Positions 11,023 through 22,200 of a stretch of 64,000 nucleotides of DNA are shown here, piece by piece; the first letter of the stretch is position 1, and each line of letters starts with the position of its first letter. The position numbers and the translations under genes were made by a program. This DNA is from Lobosporangium transversale (Eukaryota; Mortierellomycota; Mortierellomycetes; Mortierellales; Mortierellaceae). The notes beneath the pieces were generated by a model, which worked only from the letters and a program-made list of their open reading frames with translations, did no database searches and was not told the DNA's origin. The stretch is from positions 832,001 through 896,000 of the forward strand of contig NW_019028983.1 in the NCBI RefSeq assembly GCF_002105155.1, read 5' to 3'.

Positions 11023-13916
11023 CTAATCACTATCACTGTCGCTGTCGCTGTCTGTCTCAGGCGCCTTGGCCTTGCCCTTGCCTTTACCGCCTGGAGCAGG
11101 ACCCTTAGTACCTCCACCAATGGCGGCAGCAGCGAGTCCTTGCTCTTTCAACAGCGCCATCTGACCTGCAATCGAGTCCTCATCAGGTTCAGAAATATCA
11201 TCATCAATCTCAGGCTCGGGTGGCAATTGAGATGCATCTAATACTGTCAAGGTCATGTCCTGCAAGATATCTGAACCTAGGATTGAGTCTGACTTGATGA
11301 ACAGGTTGAATGAGTACTGGCCAGGATGAGGAGGCGCCTGAAATTGAACGCGGACACTGCTAGGGGTTGAGGTAATATCCGTGACCTTGGTAGGAGGAAC
11401 AACGATGCGATTATTCTTATGATCACCCAAAATCACCCACCAGAAAGGCTTCTTCTCGCCAGGGAAGTAGGGTGCATGGACAGCAGGAGCAGTGGCTTTA
11501 ACCTTATTTTTGGGCTTGATGTTACCATCCTCATCCTCCTCACTATCCACGTCACCTTCGAACAGAGCATCGACATTATCCTTTGCAGGCTTAACAGGTT
11601 CTTCTTCCTCATCCTCGCCAGGAACAACAGCGCGGACCTTCAAGACAAATGTGCATAAAGATCCGGGGGTAATGATGTTGTCACCAGCAACTAAAAAAAA
11701 AAAAAAAAAAAAAAAAAAAGATTGAATATAATGTTAGTACTTGACGAATAAATATGGAAAGTGACAAGGGATTATTGGGATAGGATACCTTTGAAGAACG
11801 CCTTAAGAACCTTCAGTTCAGGATATTGCTTAGCAACGGTAGCGACCTGGTCAACTTGATCATCAGTAATGTTTCCTTTGAGTAAAGCAACACGGTCCTC
11901 GCGGTCCAAGTCCATAAATCGGCTAACAGTTTTGATCTGGCTTTTGCCTTTGAGCGCCTTGACGGCATCGACATTGATAAAAGGAAGCTGCTGAAGAGGA
12001 GAGTCGTGGAAGTAAAGTCCTTGAACCAAGATTTGCGACATCTCCATGAGGGACAAGGAGACTGAGAGCCATTGACGAGCAGTTGAAATCTGAATCATTC
12101 CATGAATTAAGTGCAGAGTCTTGACGATAATATCAGCTTGATCTGAGGAGATAATTCGAGAGGATGAAAATACGAGAATGTTAATATGAGCAAGAATTTT
12201 TTTTTTTTTTTTTTTTTTTTTTTCAGCTGAAAGTCCAAATCTCCAAATGATCATCATCGTTTTTCTTTTAAATGCTTTGATTTGCATACCTTGAGCAAGA
12301 TCTTTGTCTTCGACAGCCATGTTCAAAGTATGTGCATACAAAAGCGTTAAAGCCTTCAAGGCAGGAAGGTTCATAGTCTTCTTCGTGTACTCAAACTTCT
12401 CGCCATTCCTGCTCTCAAGCGCTTTGTTCACCTCAAGACAGAGCTTCTCCAGTGCAGCTTCATCTGTTGGTCGGCTCACGATATCCTCCTTGAATTCATC
12501 GGCAAGAGCCAAAATCTCAACGATCTCTTTGGGGCTACTTGTTTCCTTGATCTTCTTGAAAAATGTTCCCATGGTTTTAGTGCGGATCTTATCCTTAGTA
12601 AAGTTTCCAGAACGGTACCACCACTTTCCGATAAAGTAAGGAAGCATCAGTCCACAGACAATACCATAAGCAGACAAGACCCAAAAATTGTTGTGAGCTT
12701 CTACCAGCCAGGGTGGGAGTGCAATGCTCATGGTCATTGAGCTTCTACTACCATCAGGATGTCCGTATTTTTCCCAATTCTCGCGAGTTGCATCGTCAGT
12801 CAGACTATTAATCCAGTAAAGAACAAAATGAAAACACCCTCGTATAAGTATGATATAGATACTGTAGAACACATGAAAGAAGTAGGATCAAAACTAGAGA
12901 ATGCTTTTAAAAGGGAACTCTATCTCCTTTTATCTTTCGCCACTTACGTCTCGTAAGCTTTATTAATCTCAGCCATCTTAGCATCGGCTTCATCACGTTT
13001 GTCAGCCTTGACTTTGTCAGGATGCCAAATCTTACTGAGGCCACGGTATGCTGATTTGATTTGCTTTGGGGTTGCGTTCTAGATGATAGAATGTAGATAA
13101 ATCAAGGTGATTTTAAGGCAATTAAGGACTCACATCAGACGTTTGTTACTTTTTTTTTATAAAATTGGCCTGGTGCACAGTTGTAAACCTACGTCTGGAA
13201 TCCCAAGAATGTCAAAAGGATTCCACTTGATGACTTCAGGTGAGGGTGTAATGTATGCCTGATATGCGACGAAAGCAAACAAAGCCCATCCAAGAGCAAT
13301 TGCAATCATCCTTTTTCTTTCTGGTTAGCACAAGGCGGTTGACTAGATCGAGAAATATATATGTATATATAAATGTTCTGGCTTACTTTTTGACAACACC
13401 AGAGGATTTACGGGGTGCAACAGCACGCGAAGCCTTGCGTTTACAGGCATCGCAGGAGCAATGAACCTTTCTTGCAGCAACAACTAAGTATAAAGATGTA
13501 AAATTGAGGAATTAAATATTTCGGTGAACAAATCTTCCTTCTCACACTTATATGTAAAAAAAAGAAAAAAAAAAAAGATTCTGTTGCATCTCCAAATATG
13601 TCCAAGTCAAAATCTGAAATCAATCAATCAATCTGCTGAGGAATGGTACGACTCATTCCTGTTGTTGATCTCCCGAAATGTCTTTTCCGTGTATGTTTCT
13701 CTTGAGTCATAGCCCAATTCAAAGTGGAGTACTCTGTGGTTTTCATTGACAAATAAAATCCTCAAAAATGGCCTCTCCCCCTTTCGCCTTTTCATGCAAT
13801 TTACCTGTCTTCTTGAAGATAGTTAGATAAGTAGCTGGGAGTAGAATGATAGCGAGGGTTGTCAACACAAAGTAGTTGAAAGTATCCCCATTCTCGTCAA
13901 ACGTATACTTGGCCAT
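11023..13916 (-). CDS. SEC63: ER protein-translocation protein SEC63 (J-domain)
   Basis: Seven exons (13805-13916, 13387-13483, 13193-13316, 12948-13078, 12290-12804, 11789-12142, 11023-11690) give 666 aa. TM1 lies near the N-terminus (FVLTTLAIILLPATYLTIF), TM2 in IAIALGWALFAFVAYQAYI. The lumenal J-domain WNPFDILGIPD...IWHPDKV carries the HPD motif that activates Kar2/BiP, and TM3 follows (WVLSAYGIVCGLMLPYFIG). Two Brl/Sec63 domain parts follow, then an acidic tail ending in SD repeats, as in Sec63 proteins. The protein works with Sec61 and Sec62 in post-translational import into the ER. The last introns hold poly(T) tracts on the sense strand. Frame and domain order are complete; the function call is sure. 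Confidence 0.96.
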
Positions 13917-14435
13917 CCTGTTGACTCTTTCAAACTGTTATTAGTTTGATATTCTTATTTGAAAAGAGAAAGAAAGGGAGAGATAAATGTTCGAATATCC
14001 GATCAATCCTTGAGGTCCTCTGCCGTGTCAATAGCTCGTGGAATGTGACAGAGCAAACACGGATGAAAAAAAAAAAAGGAACAAAGCAAGAAGCAGGAGA
14101 ATAAAAAAAAAAGGATGGAGAGAGAAAGAGAGATTACACTAATTGGTGGCCTTTTTTTTCTGTCCATAATGAGAAAGGGCCTATCAGGGGCCAACAGAGG
14201 ATGCTTCAATCAGCCAATCGCATTGCTTGCTGGCCTTCCAAAGCACTGACACGTCAGAAACCGCCCCTTAAAATAATATTTACTCAAATGCTCCACGTTT
14301 CATTGCTTCATTGCTATTGTTATTTTATGCATATGACGATGCTTTTTCTAATGGGTATATTCTATTATTTTTGATTTGATGCTTTTAAAAAATAGAGTGG
14401 TCTGCTCAGTCGCCAAGACTTCAAGGCCTGTATGT
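13917..14435. other. Intergenic region upstream of SEC63
   Basis: The 519-bp gap holds the SEC63 promoter and the 3' end region of the fucosyltransferase-like gene. It includes a CCAAT box at 14214-14218 and a bZIP-like palindrome (see 14247-14256). No coding sequence seen. Confidence 0.5.
14247..14256 (-). promoter_or_regulatory. Candidate bZIP/UPR-type element upstream of SEC63
   Basis: On the minus strand the site reads TGACGTGTCA, 331 bp upstream of the SEC63 ATG. It resembles the TGACGTG core bound by XBP1/HacA-like bZIP factors. SEC63 is an ER-translocon gene of the kind the unfolded protein response induces. A CCAAT box lies about 30 bp closer to the gene. The role is inferred from similarity only. 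Confidence 0.3.
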
Positions 14436-16358
14436 CTATGGCAGCGCTTCGTCATGACCTTTGACATGATCTGGATGATATTCAGGCCATAGATGATTTA
14501 CGATATATGCTGTAAAAGTGCTCCTTTCTGTGCCCTGGAATTCACGACCTTTGGCGGCCAAATTAGCATCCATTAACGCTATCATGTAGGGCAACATGTG
14601 CACTCCGTCTACAGGATTTCGGATGCTGTCCAGAATTGCAATAGATTCGGTAAAGTCGGATAAGAACATTGTGCACGGATATTGGTCCAAGAGATCTTGA
14701 AGTATAGGTGATTCCCGTGGTCGGTGTACGTCTGTCGCCATAAAGATCATAGGTGACTCTGGAGGGGATTCCGCGCAACGTTCCAAAAAGGGAGGCACGG
14801 TATATTCCTGTCTTCGCGTTACTACAGGCGAACTTGCTCTAGACATCGTTGCTCTCTTGCCCGCCATATATGTTGTACGGTCTCGCTTAGACATCTCTCC
14901 TAACCAGGCGATAATCCTCTGCAAATTTCTGGGCACTAACTTCTCAAAGAATCCATCCTCTGTTCGAAAGTGAACACCCAAGAAGCCTGGGGCAGCTCTT
15001 CCGGTTTGGTTCTTCCAAAAATTTATTTGCTCTTCTGCCAGGTTTGTTGCGTCAAGGATTGCCTGGTTCCAGAGCTCCATCCCATGATAAATATAATTTT
15101 GAAGAGCCTTATTTTTTTCTGATTGAGCGTCAACCCTGTCAGTCGCGAAAAGCGATCCAAAGTGCAATACCTTCTCAGGCCGTTTCTGAATATCTGTCAG
15201 GAGTAACTCACGATCATACCGCCCCAGAAATTCTATCATATGAGGGCTAAAGCCTTGTTTGATCATCTCTTCCCTCTCTCTCTCCAGGCGTTGCTCCTCT
15301 GTTTCCGGCATATTTCCATAATCGACCTCGGAATCATCCACGATCCTATATGCATAGCGACTGGTGTCATTGTAAAAATAAACCTCGGTATCCGGGTCCT
15401 TGATCTCTAGATGCTCATACAACCAGTCTAGACTCATTACAGGCCTATTAAAAACACGAATGGGTTCCGTCTGACCAGGTACAGCATCCACAACACCGGC
15501 CAGGAGCTTGGGAATGTTGTAAAAATACGTCCATGGAGTCACAGTCCAGCTATGATAAAATAGACACTCCCGTTCTGTTTTTCGCTCAATCTCAGTCATC
15601 GCCTCACGCTGCTTCTTGGTTTTACGAGGCCAGGCGGATGTATCAATCTCACGACAATACCCGACATCTGTCCTGTTACGTTCAGCCCACTGTTGCAGCA
15701 ATATAGGTGGCTCTTTCCACAACAAAGCTTGAAGCTTATGGCTCAAATGTAAAGGTGGTAAAAGAAGAGTTCGATTGAGATATGCAGCAAGTCGGAGAGC
15801 ATTTTCCAGCGTGATGAGCTGATTATGGAAACCGCTATGTGGTAGGTAGGCGAGAAATTTTTCACCCTCCATGGGTGGCCGATCAGGAATCATTGAGAGA
15901 AAGGGATTGCGTTCCTTATTTCCATCGAGTTGTCGAGATGGTGCGGGATCATATTCATGTTCATTACCATTACCGTTACTGTTGTTGATGTCGTCTTCAG
16001 CCACTGTACTTTGTGAATTTTTGCCATCTGTGTCAGAGCCATCATGCCCTCCTATCGGCGTCGTCGAGTGAACGGGAGCCGGCACAGATTGGCTTGGTAT
16101 CAAAGGAGAAGGGTCTAGTGACTGTGGACGAGGGATAGAAACATGATTGGAGCCTTTGTGAAGTGGTTCTTCCTCCAACAAAATACCATCTGATTTTTCA
16201 GATGGGGATGAGGAATAACTAAGGTATGGAACCCACTCGACTTGTGCGCCCAAGACAAAGAAAACTGTGATGATAATCAGGAACACAAACAAGATCCTGC
16301 TCTTGGACCGGAACTCGGTCTTTGTGCTATTACTGGTATTACCCAGCATGAACGTCAT
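14436..16358 (-). CDS. Type II membrane O-fucosyltransferase-like protein
   Basis: Single exon, 640 aa from the ATG at 16358; a second ATG at 16349 (MLGNTSN) is an equally good start. A signal anchor (ILFVFLIIITVFFVLGAQV, about residues 20-38) follows a short basic cytosolic tail. A Ser/Pro/Asn-rich stem leads to the globular part. That part has FLAYLPHSGFHNQLITLENA and LNRTLLLPPLHLSHK, matching the GDP-binding N-terminal motif of GT65/GT68-like O-fucosyltransferases. GFLGVHFRTEDGFF and FMATD near the C-terminal third fit the HFR..E/D sugar-nucleotide motif. This suggests a Golgi glycosyltransferase; acceptor unknown. Confidence 0.75.
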   Translation of the reverse strand: MTFMLGNTSNSTKTEFRSKSRILFVFLIIITVFFVLGAQVEWVPYLSYSSSPSEKSDGILLEEEPLHKGSNHVSIPRPQSLDPSPLIPSQSVPAPVHSTTPIGGHDGSDTDGKNSQSTVAEDDINNSNGNGNEHEYDPAPSRQLDGNKERNPFLSMIPDRPPMEGEKFLAYLPHSGFHNQLITLENALRLAAYLNRTLLLPPLHLSHKLQALLWKEPPILLQQWAERNRTDVGYCREIDTSAWPRKTKKQREAMTEIERKTERECLFYHSWTVTPWTYFYNIPKLLAGVVDAVPGQTEPIRVFNRPVMSLDWLYEHLEIKDPDTEVYFYNDTSRYAYRIVDDSEVDYGNMPETEEQRLEREREEMIKQGFSPHMIEFLGRYDRELLLTDIQKRPEKVLHFGSLFATDRVDAQSEKNKALQNYIYHGMELWNQAILDATNLAEEQINFWKNQTGRAAPGFLGVHFRTEDGFFEKLVPRNLQRIIAWLGEMSKRDRTTYMAGKRATMSRASSPVVTRRQEYTVPPFLERCAESPPESPMIFMATDVHRPRESPILQDLLDQYPCTMFLSDFTESIAILDSIRNPVDGVHMLPYMIALMDANLAAKGREFQGTERSTFTAYIVNHLWPEYHPDHVKGHDEALP

Positions 16359-16574
16359 ATGCAGCAGTACACTTGTACAGGGCTGGATGAGAGTTGGGAA
16401 TACAATGTATGGCGTTAACAGGGGAGCCTTGCCAACCAGACTCGTAAAAAAAATGGAGCGTGTGTAATTATGTGTAAGAATATAATTTGCGATTGGGATG
16501 TGTGAGAGAACGAGCAATGTGGACCCGAAGATGGGAAATTATAATGGAGAGCTGAATGAAAAGGAAGCAGTGTT

Positions 16575-16614
<40 letters not shown>

Positions 16615-19274
16615 GGTGCCAGATTAATGATTTGACAGGGACAACAATCTCCTGAAGGAAAAGTCAAGAGAACAAGGCAATCGCATCCAAAGAATTTTCA
16701 AAGCAACATTTAACATCGATTAGCGATTAAGCCCGTCATTTTCGTCATCACTTGTTTTTTAACCATCCTACTCTTTTGTCTAACACTGACAGTGATTGAA
16801 GGCCCAAATCTTCATCAAAAGCTTAAAGCTTTGATCATTTTTTTACTAGAGCTAGCCACATGTAATATAAATATTGCTATTCAATAGGTGGGGTTTTTAA
16901 TGAATAATGTCATGTCAACCACACCAGGAATAGCAAGAATGTATTTCAGGGGTGGTAATTCTCTTGTCATGATTGGACTCTATTGTTATTTTTAAACTCT
17001 AATCAGTTGGTCAGATTTTTTAAGCCGTTGTCATGACAATTTGTGTCAAGCATCTTCGCTTTAATTGAAACTATGAGCTTCCAGGTGCTACCTCCGACTT
17101 CGATAGTGAATTACCTCCAAGGTAGTGTCTTTCAAGGCTTACGGTTCATGGACGCTGTAATACTCGTTCATATTCGTGATCTCAATCATCCACACAGTCT
17201 GAACAGGCGAATTCTGAGATGAAAACTGAAAGGATAAAGCTATTGTATACATGTAATTTGGATTATCTTCGTTGCTTCAAAGGAAGTAATCAAGAGATTA
17301 ATTCACTAGTAAAATACAAGCATTAATACGCGGGATAAGGAAACAGATTACATATAATATATATACCACAAGAATCAAGTGGTCGAACGACTACTTTTTG
17401 TTGAGCCTTTACGCCTTGCTGATCAAATAGTGTGTATACAAATATATATATATATACATATATATATTTATATACATGTACACATAAAGCCCCTACCATC
17501 AAAACTCAAACCGGAGGCTGTTCATTGGTGCGTTATTGGGTTCTTCTCTCCTGAATAACACCAACTTTATCGTACTGTATATCATATGCATTATATAAAT
17601 ATATATATATCTAATGTACATATAAGGTGTCCATGCAAACTCAACGATATCACGACAGTATCCAGATTGCCTCTTGTCACCCTGAAGATGAACATTCCTT
17701 GGACACTTTTCATTGTCATTATACTCGTGAACATCAAGTATCCTATCACGTAGCCGGAGGTTTTTGTTTTGGAATAAACCGCTTCACCAAGGCGTCATGT
17801 TTGATTAACACTTCTGCTCGACCGCTAAAACTACAGGTGAAGCGTTAGGGTATCTTGGGTCATCCTTCGGATGCGCTATATCCTATCTTTTTGGACTCTC
17901 GGCAGTGTAGTTGTAGCTCGTTGACCGAACCTTCTCACGTCTGATCACCTCATAAGCATCCAATTCACGCTTTAAAAGCTGTAGAGACGCTTCTGTACAG
18001 CACATGTGTCGTCGCTGGTGAACTGAGGTGGCTAAGGCCTATCTAGACCCCTTCTAGGGCAAATGAGGAGAGCTTGGACTTGGTCATGTCAATCTCAGCA
18101 TAGGCTTATTAAATTCCAGAAAATAACTGAGTGAAGTAAGACCAGTATAGAAACTACATATAATAACGATTTCTTTTTTTCTTTATTATGTGTTGAAATT
18201 CAATCGTGCTCTTCCCACCCTAAAGACCTCATCTGGATTGATTCCAACGACAACGGTGCTTGCTCTCAGATGGTTTGTAGAATTCTCGAAGTAAACCTCC
18301 GCATTCATCAGGATCTTTGAGCAACATCACCAATTGGCTGGAGTTGCTGCAATAACTCGGTTAAATGGGCTGGAGCCTGTTATAAAGAAGAGCTTGTGAT
18401 GATGTCCTACCCTTCACACTGTACTAGGATGATGTACCTGCCTGAGACGAGACTATGTCCTGTCTCGTTCCGGATATGATTGTTCTTCCTCCTTTTCTCC
18501 TATCCTCTCCTTCTCCTCCGCCCCTTTACTCACTTTGCTTTCTCCCCTTTCTCATAAGCATTCACCAAGAAGAGTTCATCTAGCTCATGATCGGCGCCTT
18601 TGTCATCAAAAAAAAAAAAAATAAAAAAATAAGAAAGAAAACCATATCCTTCGTTTAGTCAGCCTCGTTGAACATTGAAATCTTGATATGGAAACTCGTC
18701 CAATCAAAATCGTAATCAGACTTTCTCGGCTATGGAGCCTTATCTGATACTGCGTCCTATCATTACCCTCGTCTGATTGCTGGTATAAAAAGATTGACTA
18801 GGTCCGCTTCTGGGAGATAGATAAAGCGAGAAGCGAAAAGCTGGCCTTGGAAGGTTGCTGAGCTTGTGTGCCTGCAAATTCTCAATAACAAGCATAGTTC
18901 TAACACTCAATCATCAGACAAAAATATCAAGTGCTTTTCACGCCAATCTAAAATGAATCATGGAGGATCTTCAAAAAAAAAAAAAAAAAAAAAAATTCTT
19001 ATGCAAGAGACCGAAACTCTTGTGACATTTCTCTTCACTTAGTATGACTGATCGAAGATTCTTGATCCCTGTAAAGTCACCAAGGATAGGACACGTCTAA
19101 AATCAGATGTAGCATGAACTTATATAGAGACGATTAAAGTTTGAAGATGTCAATAATTATACTTCTGTTCTGTTTTTACTGAGTATCTCGTAGATCATAG
19201 GCAACAGAAAAACACCAAAAAAGTAATAAAAGCATTTATCGACAATCGGGTATTTTAAAATACTATGTGCTATG
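16359..19274. other. Gene-free intergenic region
   Basis: About 2.9 kb without a supportable gene. It contains a 33-nt poly(A) run at about 16577-16609, an AT-dinucleotide tract near 17436-17476, another near 17595-17613, CT-rich stretches near 18480-18560 and a 21-nt poly(A) run near 18974. The longest open frame (17627-17848, +) has no recognisable features. Confidence 0.5.
17436..17476. repeat. (TA)n microsatellite-like tract
   Basis: A run of TATA/ATAT dinucleotides broken by single C bases. Simple-sequence DNA with no gene near it. Confidence 0.7.
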
Positions 19275-22200
19275 TTATGACACCTGCTCCATCATCCTCT
19301 TGCGCTCGTAAACTTCTTTTGTACGTCGATTATTCTCTTTAATCGCATCCAGAATCCGCGAATACGTGTCCATATACTCGGCACGATCTCTTGTGGCTTC
19401 TTCATACCGCTCCTTCGCGTCCTTTAACAGGGAATCTCCACTAACGATCTGTCCTGCACCACCCATCGGGCCATACTTGGCCTCCTGTTCACGGTTGCGC
19501 ACATGCATCTTCTCTATACGGTGATAATGGGCCATTAGACGCTCAACCTCCATTGAGATCAGATCCTTATGCATCATTATCTCATCCGACTTGAGTTTCC
19601 ATACGGAGAGCGTGCTATTGTATCCAGCTGCTTGCGCATCCTCCATCGTACCCTGGAACGTCTCCATCATAGTCGAGGCCATCCTTGATGGGGTTATTGT
19701 AGACTTTGAGTGGAAGGGAGGCAGAATCTTCTCAATAGCTTTAAGCCCCTTGTGAGTATATGCATCATTGCCGTCACATGATAATACACCGAGGCCGGTA
19801 TTGATCTTCAACGCCTCAGCTAGAGCTACCATACCATCCTCCCCAAAGCGATTGTAGTCCATTGATAGAACTCGTAATGTGTCATTTTCGGCCAATGATG
19901 GGAAGGCCAACGACACACGACGTCCAAATCCGCCAGTCGACCGCCCTTTAACTATAACGCTCTCAGGTCTAGTTAGACTACCGCTGTTAGTCTTATTATG
20001 GCCGCTACTACCGCTTACTGGATCAATACTCATCGATGCGGTGTCTTGAACCATCTGTTCAATTTCCATGCCTGAAATATCTAGCATAACCAATGTCTTG
20101 TTGTATGTGAGCACACGTCCAAGACCAAGACAAGTCTCCTTCGACGCATCTTCTGGTTTGATTTTGAGCACGACTTCTTCATAAGGTAGGCCATTCAATT
20201 CCTCAACCTGACTCTCACGCTTAATCAATAAGCCCTTAACATTAAACTCATTGAAACATATTGCCCCCTCCAAGGCCTTTAGAACACATTGCATGGCCGC
20301 ATCACGGACAACAAGGCCTTGTATCTTGATTCCAAAGGGTGTCCCATCAATTCTCCTTCCAGACTCAGCAATGCTTTGTGTCCAGGCCTGGACAGACTCC
20401 TCCGACTCAAAGAGCATGTTTTGGCTGACATCGAGCGTGAATTTTGTACTTTCGTTTACAGAGCATATGGTCCTGAACAATGGAACTAAGTCAATCCACT
20501 CAAGTTGGCATCGGGATAGAGTGATCGTCAATAGCTCACGATGTGTTGCCACGAAAGTGCATAAAACTGTGATGGTCGCATGATTGATTGGCGCAGTAGA
20601 GAGATCCAGAGAAGTGATATCCTGTAATTTCGAGAGTCTTTCAAGATTGACAATGCTGGTGTCTGTAGTTGGAGGAGGAATAGGAGCCCCTAGTCGGAAC
20701 TTCTGAAGACTCTGGTTGTTGGCAAGAAGAGAATCAGTCCATTGCCACCAGCGTTCATCAACTTGATTGCCTTGCAACCTGATCGTGAACATATTCTTAA
20801 GGTTTTTGACAAGAGCTTCAATGCCTCCAAGACCAATATTACAGTCCGTAAGGTCAAGTGTTCTAAATTGTCTCCACTGCTCCAGACATCTAGCCAACCA
20901 ATGACCGACATCATTGTTCCTTGCAAAATCATTTCTCGCTAGTGAAATCCGCCTGCAGGGCTCACGACCCTGGCTACTACGTACTTGCTGATCTACACCA
21001 GTAAGTCCGCTCAAAAATCCCTTCACAGTCTCTGGGGTCCAACGGCAACCAGCAAAGTTCCAACAATCAATATGCTTCATCTCTCGACTCATCTTCTCAA
21101 GTTCTTGAATCAGTTCTGGCTTCCTCCATCCGTCTTCCAAAACCTTAACATCTTCGAATCGAACCTTGGAGCATTGGTCGTACTCGCGGAGCGTACGCAT
21201 AACTGCACCAATGACTAATGTCGGATGAGCCTTTCTATCGTTCTCCGCTGGCTTCAACGTGAAGGTGCCGCGGCGAATTGAGTAGTCAATCGACTCAATT
21301 ATCCGATCTTCAACATTAAAGAGCTTGCCCCACATGCGAATCGTCCTGTCGACCCATTGCTCATCCTTATCCGCCACAATTTGGCTCGATGTGGAGCCGA
21401 TCAAGGGGGTTTCAAACCTTGCATGGAAGTTCAATCGGTTCATGAGTGTACTGTGGGCTTGTTTGAGAGAATTCATGAAATGTTGTGCATCCTCATTTGG
21501 TAGTTCAACATCAATACGTTCTCCAAAAAAGTCTCTGCCACCTCTTGATACCAGACCGCACATCTCCATACTGACAGTGCTCGTCTCTCGGTTATTCTGA
21601 GTCATATTTAGGTTTTCAATCTCTACCAGGCTCCAATGTTCCAGGCTCCTAGCAGATGCGTCTCCAATAGAGGCCTGTTCTTCTGTGAAGTAATGTAAAC
21701 CGGTATCTGTCAAAGCCAAGACATGGACTGCATCGTTCACAGGCATTGTCTCTTGGGTCTCTACCGACGCCTTTAATGTCGATACAGACCATCTATTGCA
21801 AGCCCATGTCGGAGGGGTGTCCTTGGAAAGACCACCCGCCTCCCCAAATAGATTAGCGCCCCTATGTTTCTCCCACGAGTTTGCTCCGTTATAAAGATGT
21901 AGAAGTTGTGCCTGTGTAGGAGTTTTGGGCTTTGATTGTTTGTGTGCAGTGTCATCCAGTCCCTCAAAATCATCATCTGCTTTCCTCTTACGTTCGCGTT
22001 CAAAAACATCCCGTTCACTCATTTCTTCATCAAAATCGTTGCCAAACTTCCCATTTTCAGGCGATGATGGGGTCGACATATCGTCTTCCATGATATCGTC
22101 TTCCTCGGTGTCTTCAGCAGAAATCCTAGGATGATCATGATGGCTATGTACACTCGATGTACTTTCAGGCGCGGAGTTGATATCACGGGCAGCATTCGAA

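Noticed and set aside
17627-17848. 73-codon plus-strand frame
   Set aside because: No homology recognised, no splice partners and no promoter features; probably chance.
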